Source: Hymenobacter latericoloratus (GTDB lineage: Bacteria > Bacteroidota > Bacteroidia > Cytophagales > Hymenobacteraceae). From it: DNA of 64,000 bases. Under the pieces are notes generated by a model. It did no database searches, had not been told where the DNA came from, and saw nothing but the letters and a program-made list of their open reading frames with translations. The position numbers and the translations under genes are program-made. The stretch spans positions 868,001 to 932,000 of the forward strand of contig NZ_JACHNV010000002.1 in NCBI RefSeq assembly GCF_014199535.1, read 5' to 3'. Shown one piece after another: positions 53,301 through 60,843 of the stretch; the first letter of the stretch is position 1; each line of letters opens with the position of its first letter.

Positions 53301-53770
53301 ACCAGCAGCAGTACGGCGACGTATCGGTGGTGCCGACCCCGGTGTTCTACTACGGCCTGCAGCTGGGCGAGGAAACCATCATCAACATTGCCCGCGGCAA
53401 GAGCATTATCGTGGGCCTGCAGAGCGTGGGTCCGGTAAACGAAGACGGCTGCCGCACCCTGTTCTTCACCCTCAACGGCCAGGGCCGCAACCTGGAAATC
53501 CGCGACAACTCGGTGGAGGTGAAAAAGGTGCAGAACCCGAAAATCGACAAGGCCAACCAGAAGCAGATTGGGGCCCCGCTCCAGGGCCTGCTTTCCAAAG
53601 TGCTGGTGCAGTCGGGCCAGCAGGTGCGCAAGAACTCGCCCCTGTTCATCATTGAAGCCATGAAGATGGAAACCACCATCACGGCCCAGGATGATACCAC
53701 CGTGCAGGCCGTGAATCTGCCCGAAGGCACCCTGGTGAATGCCGACGATTTGGTGCTGACCCTGGGGTAG
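50321..53770 (+). CDS. pyc: Pyruvate carboxylase
   Basis: 1149 residues, single-chain type. Order: biotin carboxylase (about 1-455, with GYGFLSENATLA, AAAGGGGRGMRV, FIEVNPRIQVEHTVTE), carboxyltransferase (about 525-800, DTTLRDAHQSLLATRMRT and LHTHDTSS), allosteric/PYC-OADA region, and the biotin carrier domain ending (about 1080-1149) with the biotinylated K1115 in EAMKMET. It makes oxaloacetate from pyruvate, bicarbonate and ATP, an anaplerotic step. The start overlaps the TGA of a 23-codon upstream ORF by four bases. It is read from its own promoter region 50124-50320. Confidence 0.97.
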   Translation: MNIRKLLVANRGEIAIRVMRAATELGITTVAVYTYEDRYSLHRYKADEAYQIGRDDEPLKPYLDIEGLIRTAKENGVDAIHPGYGFLSENATLARRCREEGIIFVGPRPEVMEALGDKVAAKKVAVECQVPIIESSQQDLTDFEVAREEAHRIGYPVMLKAAAGGGGRGMRVIRDDEQLEKGFFEARNEALKAFGDDTVFLEKFVERPKHIEVQLVADNYGGLTHLYERDCSVQRRYQKVVEVAPSLNLPDHMRHLLYEYALRLGRAVNYNNVGTVEFLVNPEHDRIYFIEVNPRIQVEHTVTEMITGVDLIKTQLHVADGRRLTDPEIGLGLDVKPPKVGVAIQCRITTEDPEQDFKPDYGTITAYRSAGGFGIRLDQGSVYTGVRISPFFDSLLVKVSAQAPTLEGAATKMARTLDEFRVRGVSTNIQFLQNIIAHPMFMAGEANVDFIKDHPELFKFKTRQDRATKVLSFLGNVIVNGNPDVKGHVDPKRELRKPLLPEADLTTPPPPGTKQKLTELGPDGFAQWLRQDKQIHYTDTTLRDAHQSLLATRMRTYDMLKVAERYARQHPQTFSLECWGGATFDVALRFLHEDPWERLAKLRAAVPNILLQMLIRGANGVGYKAYPDNLTERFVEQAAETGIDVFRIFDSLNWMPGMEACIGFVRNKTDRLAEAAICYTGDILDPKRNQKYNLGYYLRLARQIEEAGAHILCIKDMAGLLKPYAATELITALRDTISLPIHLHTHDTSSLQPATYLKAVEAGVDVIDVALGSLSGLTSQPNFNSVVEMLRGQERHREFNQESLNEFSNYWDTVREHYYPFESGLKAGTSEVFQHEIPGGQYSNLRPQAAALGLLDKFETIKHTFADVNQLFGDIVKVTPSSKVVGDMALFLVSNNLTTADVLEKGPTLNFPESVRELFRGDIGQPEGGWPREVQKAILKDELPFTDRPNEHLAPIDFDREWQRFEEKFGQRGKFTDVLSWLLYPKVFEQYWQHQQQYGDVSVVPTPVFYYGLQLGEETIINIARGKSIIVGLQSVGPVNEDGCRTLFFTLNGQGRNLEIRDNSVEVKKVQNPKIDKANQKQIGAPLQGLLSKVLVQSGQQVRKNSPLFIIEAMKMETTITAQDDTTVQAVNLPEGTLVNADDLVLTLG

Positions 53771-53835
53771 GTTCGAAATTTGAGCGGAAACCAGTAGCTT
53801 AGGGAATAGAACGCTCCCTCTTTTTCCTTGTGTCC

Positions 53836-54579
53836 ATGACCTTTCGCTTTTCCGCAGTAGTACTGGCGCTGGCGTTGCCCGTAGCCGCCGTTGAAACGGC
53901 ATATGCCCAGCAGCCTCAGATTGAGCAGGTAGGGGCCGCCGCCCAGTCCAACCTTAACGCCCTGGTAAATGGCTCCCCAACGGTAGTTCCCACCGCCTCC
54001 GCTGAAGCCACCAAAGGCTCGCCCTACGCTGATAACCGCTGGCTGCCGGCCCGCCTGCGCATGACCAACAAAATACCCCTGGCCCCGGTGCCCCTGAAGT
54101 ACGATGTGCTCAACCAGCGCCTGCTCATGCGGCCCGTGAACCGCCCCAACGACTCCCTGCAGCTGGATGACCGCCTGCTGGCTGGTTTCGAGCTGGAAGA
54201 GCCCGCCCTTACAGCTACCGGCACCCGCAAACGCACATTTCGGCGCTTTACTGATGCTCCCGAGCCAACCCAGCGCACCGATTATGTAGAGGTGCTGCAT
54301 GAGGGCAAGTACACCCTGCTGAAGCGCTACGGCAAAGCCCTGCGCAAAGCCGACTTCCAGGGCGCCTACAGCACCAACCGGCGCTACGATGAAATTGAGG
54401 ACAAGACCACCTATTACCTGCGGCACCCCAACGGCACTCTGGTGCCCGTAAAGCTGACGCTCAAGTCCCTGCAGGCTGCCGCCCCCGAGTTGGCCAGCGC
54501 CCTGAAAGCCGCGCCTAAATCTTCCGCCGCCAAAACGGATGCGGAGTGGTCGGCTGTTCTGGCGGCGGCCGACAAGTAG
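53836..54579 (+). CDS. Exported protein of unknown function
   Basis: 247 residues from the ATG at 53836, with a signal peptide cut near residue 24 (TAYAQQ). The rest is charged and mixed alpha/beta, with VPLKYDVLNQRLLMRPVNRPNDSLQL and TDYVEVLHEGKYTLLKRYGK and a C-terminal Ala-rich stretch. I do not recognise a family. It is followed by a very strong terminator at 54604-54652 and stands 65 bp after pyruvate carboxylase, but a functional tie to it is doubtful. Confidence 0.6.
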   Translation: MTFRFSAVVLALALPVAAVETAYAQQPQIEQVGAAAQSNLNALVNGSPTVVPTASAEATKGSPYADNRWLPARLRMTNKIPLAPVPLKYDVLNQRLLMRPVNRPNDSLQLDDRLLAGFELEEPALTATGTRKRTFRRFTDAPEPTQRTDYVEVLHEGKYTLLKRYGKALRKADFQGAYSTNRRYDEIEDKTTYYLRHPNGTLVPVKLTLKSLQAAAPELASALKAAPKSSAAKTDAEWSAVLAAADK

Positions 54580-54603
54580 CCCCTGCCACGGCCGCCCTGT
54601 TCC

Positions 54604-54652
54604 CGGGCGGCCCCTTCCGGCAGTTGCCGGAAGGGGCCGCCCGATTTTTTTA
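54604..54652 (+). terminator. Very strong intrinsic terminator
   Basis: CGGGCGGCCCCTTCCGGCA at 54604-54622 and its exact complement at 54625-54643 give a 19-bp perfect stem with a 2-base loop, followed by seven T. It serves the 53836 gene. The minus-strand side has no T-run, so it does not serve the next gene. Confidence 0.9.
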
Positions 54653-55120
54653 TTGTCTCTGCGCTTGTAGGGTGGCCAGCACAGTGGCGGTTGATTCTCC
54701 GTGCAGGTAAAGCGTATCGGCGCTGATGCGGTAGCGGCGGGCGTTGTTCAGGGCCGTAAGAAACGCCGTTTCAGTGTTCAGATCGGGGCAGGCCATTTTG
54801 GTGGCCAGCAGGGGGCCAAACCGCAGTTCGCCGGCGGCGGGTAGCGTGAAGCTCCCCCGGAAGCGGTTGCAACCGGCCTGGCCCTCGGCCCGCTCCTCCG
54901 CGGCGTTCAGCTGCAGATAGATTTCCTTATCGGGGCTTGCGGTAAGCGGCTGGTTGCCAACCTGGCGCAGGAGCCAGCGCGTGCCGCGCAGGGCAGTTGG
55001 TGTGGTACCGGCGGAGTTAGCGGCGGTGGTGGGGGTAGCGGCAGGGACCAGGTTAGACTGGCAGGACGACAACAGGCCAAGCCCGCTAAGCAGGGCAACA
55101 CAAACAGCAGAATTGCGCAT
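54650..55120 (-). CDS. META domain lipoprotein
   Basis: 156 residues. The lipobox LSSC gives Cys20. An Ala/Thr-rich linker (25-42) precedes a META domain (about 44-153) with LRGTRWLLRQVGNQPLTASP, GCNRFRGSFTL and ATKMACPDLNTETAFLTALN, as in HslJ/META proteins. Such proteins are periplasmic or outer-membrane bound and are linked to heat or antibiotic tolerance in some species; the role here is unknown. Convergent to the 53836 gene; its stop codon overlaps the terminator T-run. Confidence 0.85.
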   Translation of the reverse strand: MRNSAVCVALLSGLGLLSSCQSNLVPAATPTTAANSAGTTPTALRGTRWLLRQVGNQPLTASPDKEIYLQLNAAEERAEGQAGCNRFRGSFTLPAAGELRFGPLLATKMACPDLNTETAFLTALNNARRYRISADTLYLHGESTATVLATLQAQRQ

Positions 55121-55197
55121 AGGTGGTATTAAAGAAAAGCGGAAGAGTAAGCAGGGAAAGAGTAACTGTGATTAAAGCAAATTGGCTATTTTGGGCC

Positions 55198-56532
55198 ATG
55201 CGAAATTTCTTTTTACTCTCCCTTTTATTCTATTGCACACACACGGCGGTAGGGCAGAAAAAAACAGCTCCCGTAAGTAAAGCCACCGTGTCGGCGGCCA
55301 CGGTAGAACGGGTTGTACGCACGCTGGCCGCCGATGATATGCAGGGCCGGGCCTCCGGCAAACCCGGTGGGCAAAAAGCGGCCCAGTTTCTGGCCGCTGA
55401 ATTTCAGCGCATCGGCCTGCAGCCCTTGCCCGGCCTGAAAGGGTTCGAACAAAGCTTCCCTACGTACGAGGTGCGCACGGCGGCGGCCTTCGTTACCATC
55501 AACGGCGCCAACCTCAGCCCCGACAAGATGCTGCTGGTGTCGGGGCAGCCGCACCTGAACTGGACGGAGGCCGACGAGCCGGCGGCTCGCATCCTAACCG
55601 TTGGGGCCGACGGTAACCTACTGCGCGAAGCCCGGCCCTTGCTGGAGCCCCACGAAAACACCATCGTATTCGTTGATCCGGCCCAGGCCGCGGCCTTCAA
55701 GCGCCTGGCCGGCTACCTGCAGCGCGGCGGCCTGCGTCCCGAAAAGCCCGCGCCGTTCACGACTCTGTTCGTGCTGGGTGCTACCCCGCCCGCGCCCCTG
55801 AAATTCCGGGTGGCCGCTACCACCACCATCCGGACGGTGGAGCTGCGCAACATTGTGGGTCTGCTGCCGGGCAAAGATGCCGCCCGGGCTTCGGAGCAGG
55901 TCGTCTTCAGCGGCCACTACGACCACATCGGGATGCTGCCGGCCGTGCAGGGCGACTCCATTGCCAACGGTGCCGATGATGACGCCAGCGGCACCTCGGC
56001 CGTGGTAGCGTTGGCTGAGTATTTCAAGCAGAAAAATGACAACGCCCGCTCCCTCGTATTCGTGGCCTTTGTGGCCGAGGAAATCGGGGGCTTCGGGGCG
56101 CGCCACTTCTCCCGCCAGCTTAATCCCAAGCAGGTGGTGGCCATGTTCAACATCGAAATGATTGGCAAGGAGGCGAAGTTCGGCCCCAACTCGGCCTTTA
56201 TTACGGGCTTCGATAAATCAGACTTCGGCAAGCTGCTGCAGGAAGGTGCCAAGGGCACCACCTTCCGCTTCGAGCCCGACCCGTACCCCGAGCAAAACCT
56301 GTTCTACCGCTCCGATAACGCCACCCTGGCCCGCCTGGGCGTGCCGGCCCACACCATCAGCACCGACCAGATTCCGGACGATAAGCGCTACCACAGCGTG
56401 GACGACGAAGTAGAAAGCCTGAACCTGGTGAACATGACCAACGTCATTTCCGCCATCGGCCGCAGCGCCGCCGGCATCATCAGCGGCCAGCAAACTCCCA
56501 CGCGCATCGCCCCGGAATCGGTGAAGCAGTAA
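55198..56532 (+). CDS. Exported M28 family zinc peptidase
   Basis: 444 residues from the ATG at 55198; the longer frame to 55123 lacks a signal sequence at its start. The signal peptide ends near residue 19 (AVGQ). M28 catalytic motifs: SGHYDHIG (His ligand), NGADDDASGTSAVV (bridging Asp), VAFVAEEIGGFGARHFS (catalytic Glu with metal ligand), IEMIG, and YHSVDDEVESLNL with the last His. A PA-like insertion covers about 110-230. It should remove amino-terminal residues from exported peptides. Divergent from the META lipoprotein gene. Confidence 0.92.
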   Translation: MRNFFLLSLLFYCTHTAVGQKKTAPVSKATVSAATVERVVRTLAADDMQGRASGKPGGQKAAQFLAAEFQRIGLQPLPGLKGFEQSFPTYEVRTAAAFVTINGANLSPDKMLLVSGQPHLNWTEADEPAARILTVGADGNLLREARPLLEPHENTIVFVDPAQAAAFKRLAGYLQRGGLRPEKPAPFTTLFVLGATPPAPLKFRVAATTTIRTVELRNIVGLLPGKDAARASEQVVFSGHYDHIGMLPAVQGDSIANGADDDASGTSAVVALAEYFKQKNDNARSLVFVAFVAEEIGGFGARHFSRQLNPKQVVAMFNIEMIGKEAKFGPNSAFITGFDKSDFGKLLQEGAKGTTFRFEPDPYPEQNLFYRSDNATLARLGVPAHTISTDQIPDDKRYHSVDDEVESLNLVNMTNVISAIGRSAAGIISGQQTPTRIAPESVKQ

Positions 56533-56550
56533 CAGCGAGGTGGTGAAGGG

Positions 56551-56716
56551 TGTCATGGCGAGGACGAAGGACGAAGCCATCCGTCCTGACCAATGTGCTA
56601 CCCCCTGAAATGTGACAAGCCCTTGACGACTGTGCGAGCGTCAAGGGCTTGTCTGTTTATCAGGCTGGTCACGGAAGAGAGGAAGGATGGCGTCGTCGTA
56701 CCTCCTCGCCATGACA
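56551..56716. repeat. Composite palindrome around a 15-bp hairpin
   Basis: The outer arms TGTCATGGCGAGGA (56551-56564) and TCCTCGCCATGACA (56703-56716) are exact complements. Inside, GACAAGCCCTTGACG (56614-56628) pairs with CGTCAAGGGCTTGTC (56639-56653), followed by TGTTTAT. The inner hairpin may be the terminator of the M28 gene. Both flanking genes converge here. Confidence 0.75.
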
Positions 56717-56732
56717 ACACCTCACTCATTCA

Positions 56733-57584
56733 CTACTTCCCTAGGCGCATACTCAGGCCGGCGCCTACGTTAAAGCCGCCCGCCGCGGGCGTCAGGCCGT
56801 GGGCGGCCGTCACATCCAGGCGCAAACCGGGGGTAGGGCGGAAGAACAGGCCCGAGGTGAGGCCCGGCCGCCAGCCCTGCTGGCGCTGCCAGGTGGCGTA
56901 GGTTTCGGCAAAGAAGCCCAAGTGGTTGTTGGCAGATATCGGGCCGTTGAGGGCCAGGGTCGTCAGGTACTGGCCCTGTTTGGTGCCTTCGGCTTTGAAG
57001 CCCTGCTGCCGGAAGCCCAGGTTGCCTTCCAATCCGAACCGCTGCCCCAGCTGCTGCGACACCAACAGGCGGGCGCCGGGCTCGAACTGCTTGTTCTGAA
57101 AGGAGGCGTCGCCGTTGCGCAGGTTCATATCGAAGAGCACGACTACCTGGGAACGGGCATTCTGGACCGTGGAAGCCAGAAGCTTCGCACCCACATTCAG
57201 CGGCGCGAAGCCCGCCGGGCCGGCAAATGGGGCAGGAGCGCCCTCGGCCGTCAGCGGGCGGGTAGCAGGCGTGAGCAGATAGTTCTGGGTGGCGCGCAGC
57301 TCAATATGGTTGAAGAAACCTACTCGCAGGGTGCTACCCCAGGCCGTGCGCCCCGCGTAGCCCGTGCTGCTACCCCCATCGTAGCGGGTAAGGCCGGTTT
57401 CCAGCTGAAACTGGCCTGGGTAGAGCATGTTGGTGGTGATGGTCTGGCCCGGCCGGTCGGGGCGGATGAGGCGCACAAACGGCGACTCCTCATTGCCGAG
57501 GTTGGGGTCAGTGGTTTGGGCCAGGGTGCAGGCCGGGCCGGCAAGCAGCAGCGTACCGGCGGTCAGCAGAGTGGTCATTCGCAT
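56733..57584 (-). CDS. Outer-membrane beta-barrel protein, MetA-pathway phenol/transporter-like
   Basis: 283 residues from the ATG at 57584; a GTG start at 57605 would add seven residues. Signal peptide cut near 22 (TLAQ). The body alternates short beta strands (YPGQFQLETGLTRYDGG, LRVGFFNHIELRAT, GFAPLNVGAKLLAS, LGFFAETYATWQRQQ), ending in MRLGK. Family resemblance is to the PF13557-type outer-membrane transporters whose members were first described next to phenol-degradation genes. There is no evidence for aromatic degradation here. Its substrate is unknown. Confidence 0.65.
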   Translation of the reverse strand: MRMTTLLTAGTLLLAGPACTLAQTTDPNLGNEESPFVRLIRPDRPGQTITTNMLYPGQFQLETGLTRYDGGSSTGYAGRTAWGSTLRVGFFNHIELRATQNYLLTPATRPLTAEGAPAPFAGPAGFAPLNVGAKLLASTVQNARSQVVVLFDMNLRNGDASFQNKQFEPGARLLVSQQLGQRFGLEGNLGFRQQGFKAEGTKQGQYLTTLALNGPISANNHLGFFAETYATWQRQQGWRPGLTSGLFFRPTPGLRLDVTAAHGLTPAAGGFNVGAGLSMRLGK

Positions 57585-57719
57585 GCTTACTCCGACGCCA
57601 GCCACGCCAGAATAGTTCGATTTTCCGAAGATGCTGTAACCCTGATCAGTAATTTACGTGGCTGGATGCTACCTCGAAAACAGCCTTCTGTAAGCTGTAT
57701 TCCAGAAAATAAGGACAAG

Positions 57720-57750
57720 AAAAAGGTCGGAACCCTGTTCCGGCCTTTTT
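57720..57750. terminator. Bidirectional intrinsic terminator before the M1 gene end
   Basis: AAAAAGGTCGGAA at 57720-57732 pairs with TTCCGGCCTTTTT at 57738-57750 (one G-T pair). It lies just beyond the stop of the M1 gene (57775) and can end its transcript on the minus strand. Confidence 0.75.
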
Positions 57751-57774
57751 GAAGAAATCAAGAAAATTACGGAC

Positions 57775-60246
57775 TTACTGCGCCTGCCTAATGGCCTGCA
57801 TAGCAGCCTGCACTTTGGCTTTCTCGTCGGCAGACTTGCTCTGCTGCACCTTGTCCAGCATAGCCAGGATGGGCTCATCTACCCCGTACTTTTTGTACTG
57901 CACGGCCAGTTTTTGCAGACGCTCTACTCCCTCGTTCAGCACGGTAGCATCGTTCAGGCGCGACATGAAGCCTACCAGGCTCTCCAGCATATTAAACTTG
58001 CCCTGGGGGCCGGCCGCGTCAAACTGGTCGCGGACGTAGGCCCAGGTGCTGGCGTCGCCGTGCTCGGCGTACACGGCGGCCACGGCGGCCGCGACGGTCC
58101 CATTGGCATCTTTCTGGAGCGCCTGCGCTTTGGCCAGGGCCTGCTTGGGCTGCACGGAGGCCAGGCCCTGCAGCGCTGCACCCTGCACGGCGTACGACTG
58201 GCTGTTGAGTGCCTGCGTGAAGGCTTTTGTATCCTTTTTGTCGCCTAGTTCGCCCAAGGCCAGCAGCATAGCCGCCTGGTTGTTGGTGTTCTTTTCCTGG
58301 GCCAGCTGCTTGCGGATAGCCGGCGCGGCCGCTTTCTGCACGGCTTTGTCATCGAGCTTCAGACCCGAGAGGGCCGAAAGGCGCAGGCCGGCGTACTTGT
58401 CGTTGAGAGCCGAGAGCAGGAGCTGGCGGGCGGCGGCATCGGTGGGAGGCAGCTGGGCGGCGGCCGCTACGGCCTCGCGGCGGTCCACGAAGCGCGGGGC
58501 GTTTTTGTACTGGTAAGCGTACTCGGCGAAGGGCTTGTTGTCGGTTTTCTGCCACAACAGCACCTTATCGGCATCCACGTTCACCAGGTTAGGCTTGCTG
58601 GCGCCCGGGAAGCGGAACGTTTGGGTTGCCTGGCGCATCACTACTTGGTGGCGCTGGGCTTTGCCGTTCACGTACACATCCACGGCCATGGGCAGCTGGA
58701 ATACCTGACCGGGCTGGGTTTGCTTGATGGTAACCGTCTGCTCCTTGCGGCCGGCATCATAGGCGTAGTCGATGGTAACTACCGGGTGGCCGGAGCTAAA
58801 GTACCACTGGTTGAAAAACCAGTTCAAATCCTGGCCCGATACGGCTTCCAGAGCCAGGCGCAGCTGGTGGGCTTCGCCGTTGCCGAACTTGTTGTCGGTG
58901 AGGTACTTTTTCAGGCCGGCAAAGAACACGTCATCGGTGAGGTAGTTGCGCAGCATGTTCAGGATCTGGCCGCCCTTCTGGTAGCTCACCAAGTCAAACA
59001 TGTCCTCCTTATCGGCGTAGTGGAAGCGCACGAGGTGCTTCTGGGCATCCTGGGGGCTGCGCAGATAGTTGCGCATGTTCATGTAGGCGTGGGCGTCGCC
59101 GGCATCCTGGCCGTACTTGTACTCGGCCCACAATGCTTCCGAGAAGTCAGCAAACGACTCATTCACCGTCAGGTTGCTCCAGCTTTCGGCCGTTACCAAA
59201 TCGCCGAACCACTGGTGGAACAGCTCGTGAGCAATAACTGATTCGCCGCTGGCGTACTCGGCATCCAGCAATCCGCGGGCATCTTTCTGCAGAAACTCAC
59301 CGTGCAAAGTTGCCGAGGTGTTTTCCATGGCCCCGCTCACGTAGTCGCGCACCACTACCTGGGCATACTTGTTCCAGGCGTAATCTACCCCGAGGCGCTG
59401 AGAGAAAAACTCCAGCATTTCGGGCGTATTGCCAAAAATCTGCTTGGCGAAGGGCGCGTACTTGGGCTCGAGGTAGTAGCTTACTTCCTTGCCCCGCCAG
59501 GTGTCCTTGGTAATCTTGAAGTCGCCCACGGCCATCATGAAGAGGTAGGGCGAGTGGGGCAGCTCCTGCTTCCAGGTGTCGGTGCGGGTACCGTCGGGGT
59601 TATTTTTCTGCGAGTCGAGGCGGCCGTTGCTGAGCGTGACGTAGCGGGCGGGCACTGTCATGCTGATTTCGGCGGTGGTTTTCTGGTTGGGCTTGTCGAT
59701 GGTGGGGAACCACGCTGAGGAGGCTTCCGTCTCGCCCTGGGTCCAGATTTGGCGGGGCTTGCCGGCCTCGGTGCTGTCGGGGTTGATGAAGTACAGGCCC
59801 TTGGCGTCGGTAATGGCCTCACTGCCCTTGGTTTTCAGCTCATCGGGCTTGGCCACGTACTCAATGTACACGGTGTACTGCTGGCCGGGGGTATAGAGTT
59901 TGTCCAGGTGCACCAGCATCTGCTCCTGGTTGTAGTCGAACTTCAGCGTTTTGGTATCGTTGCCATTTACCATCGTCACCGACTTGATATCCATGCCTTT
60001 CGCATCGAGGCGCAGGGAATCAGTAGCGTAGGCCACGGGCTGCAACGTCACCCACTCGCGGCCCAGCAGCTGGCGCTTGGTGTAGTCGAAGCGCACATCC
60101 AGCTTGGTGTGCACCAGGGCATTGACTTTGCGGGCAGTTTCGCGGTAGGGGAGGGTAGCGGCGGAATCGGGGCGGGCGGCAGGCGACTGGGCCAGGGCGG
60201 GCATAGCACCCAGCAGGCCGAGGCTCAGCAGAAAAGCTTTCGTCAT
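57775..60246 (-). CDS. Exported M1 family aminopeptidase
   Basis: 823 residues with a signal peptide (about 1-19, MPALAQS). The catalytic core has the exopeptidase motif GAMENTSAT near residue 305 and zinc site HELFH (H340, E341, H344) with E363 18 residues later in NLTVNESFADF. The N-terminal beta domain (30-230) and a C-terminal HEAT-like helical region (about 560-823) are in family order. It should remove N-terminal amino acids from peptides in the periplasm or outside. It is about 200 residues longer than the other M1-like protein of this window (6740-8602), which lacks the GAMEN box. Confidence 0.93.
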   Translation of the reverse strand: MTKAFLLSLGLLGAMPALAQSPAARPDSAATLPYRETARKVNALVHTKLDVRFDYTKRQLLGREWVTLQPVAYATDSLRLDAKGMDIKSVTMVNGNDTKTLKFDYNQEQMLVHLDKLYTPGQQYTVYIEYVAKPDELKTKGSEAITDAKGLYFINPDSTEAGKPRQIWTQGETEASSAWFPTIDKPNQKTTAEISMTVPARYVTLSNGRLDSQKNNPDGTRTDTWKQELPHSPYLFMMAVGDFKITKDTWRGKEVSYYLEPKYAPFAKQIFGNTPEMLEFFSQRLGVDYAWNKYAQVVVRDYVSGAMENTSATLHGEFLQKDARGLLDAEYASGESVIAHELFHQWFGDLVTAESWSNLTVNESFADFSEALWAEYKYGQDAGDAHAYMNMRNYLRSPQDAQKHLVRFHYADKEDMFDLVSYQKGGQILNMLRNYLTDDVFFAGLKKYLTDNKFGNGEAHQLRLALEAVSGQDLNWFFNQWYFSSGHPVVTIDYAYDAGRKEQTVTIKQTQPGQVFQLPMAVDVYVNGKAQRHQVVMRQATQTFRFPGASKPNLVNVDADKVLLWQKTDNKPFAEYAYQYKNAPRFVDRREAVAAAAQLPPTDAAARQLLLSALNDKYAGLRLSALSGLKLDDKAVQKAAAPAIRKQLAQEKNTNNQAAMLLALGELGDKKDTKAFTQALNSQSYAVQGAALQGLASVQPKQALAKAQALQKDANGTVAAAVAAVYAEHGDASTWAYVRDQFDAAGPQGKFNMLESLVGFMSRLNDATVLNEGVERLQKLAVQYKKYGVDEPILAMLDKVQQSKSADEKAKVQAAMQAIRQAQ

Positions 60247-60538
60247 GAAATAAGAAGCAAGGATTGGGCTGCTAGTTGCAAACTTTTCTGCACAGATGCG
60301 CCGGAAACCGGCTTGGTTGCACGGCAGGGGGTAGGGAGCTTATAGGGGAAAATCAGCCTAATGCTTTACACCCTGGGTAGTCACCGCCTCTGGTCCTCTA
60401 TCTTCGTCCCATTAACGCGTGGTGGTTAACCCACCTCACCGAACTGCGGGTGCTTTAGAAAAGCAAAACCCCGGACTGTTGGTAGCAGCCGGGGTTTTAA
60501 GAAGCAGGTGGGACAAACACCTAATCTTCTTACTCACG
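60247..60538 (+). promoter_or_regulatory. Intergenic region with a structured leader for the 43-residue protein
   Basis: In this 292-bp gap a hairpin AAAACCCCGG (60465-60474) / CCGGGGTTTT (60489-60498) is enclosed by CCCACCT (60430-60436) and AGGTGGG (60506-60512). The same CCACC can pair with GGTGG at 60421-60425, so two folds exclude each other. A weak -7 element TATCTTCG lies at 60399-60406. The layout looks like a switch or a small RNA. Confidence 0.45.
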
Positions 60539-60670
60539 ATGAAGAAAAAGCGTGTTAAAGCGAATGAGCCCGACAAAGTCGGGTTGATTCGCGTGCTGCT
60601 CGAACTGGGAAAATCAGTTCTGAGCGGCATTGTTCGCGCCGTGGTAACTGAATGGTTGCACCGGCCTTAG
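60539..60670 (+). CDS. 43-residue basic small protein
   Basis: 43 residues from ATG 60539, beginning MKKKRVKANEPDKVGLIRVL. The N-terminus is highly basic; residues about 15-40 (GLIRVLLELGKSVLSGIVRA) form an amphipathic or weakly membrane-seeking helix, ending WLHRP. The in-frame extension to 60419 passes through the hairpin leader and is not likely. It is followed by a terminator-like hairpin. No homologue is known to me; it could be a small membrane or nucleoid-binding protein or a chance ORF. Confidence 0.45.
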   Translation: MKKKRVKANEPDKVGLIRVLLELGKSVLSGIVRAVVTEWLHRP

Positions 60671-60674
60671 AGTA

Positions 60675-60712
60675 GTAGCAGGGGTAGGCCTTCGGGCTGG
60701 CCCCTGCTATTT
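60675..60712 (+). terminator. Hairpin after the 43-residue protein gene
   Basis: AGCAGGGG near 60677-60684 pairs with CCCCTGCT near 60700-60707; a TTCG loop region and ATTTTGC follow. Consistent with a transcript end for the small gene. Confidence 0.6.
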
Positions 60713-60756
60713 TGCTTTCTGCGTTTCAAAAAGATGGTCTGCAAATGTAGACAAAT

Positions 60757-60827
60757 ACGGACGAATACGGACGTTTCGTGTACGTAAATACAGCCTCACG
60801 GTTGATGAAACGTCTGTATTCGTCCGT
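60757..60827. repeat. 21-bp inverted repeat after the RND gene
   Basis: ACGGACGAATACGGACGTTTC at 60757-60777 and GAAACGTCTGTATTCGTCCGT at 60807-60827 are complementary except for one base. AATACGGACG is also repeated directly. It stands beyond the pump gene stop (60844). It may be the terminator or a REP-like element. Confidence 0.65.
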
Positions 60828-60843
60828 AAACAATCAGCTTTGA

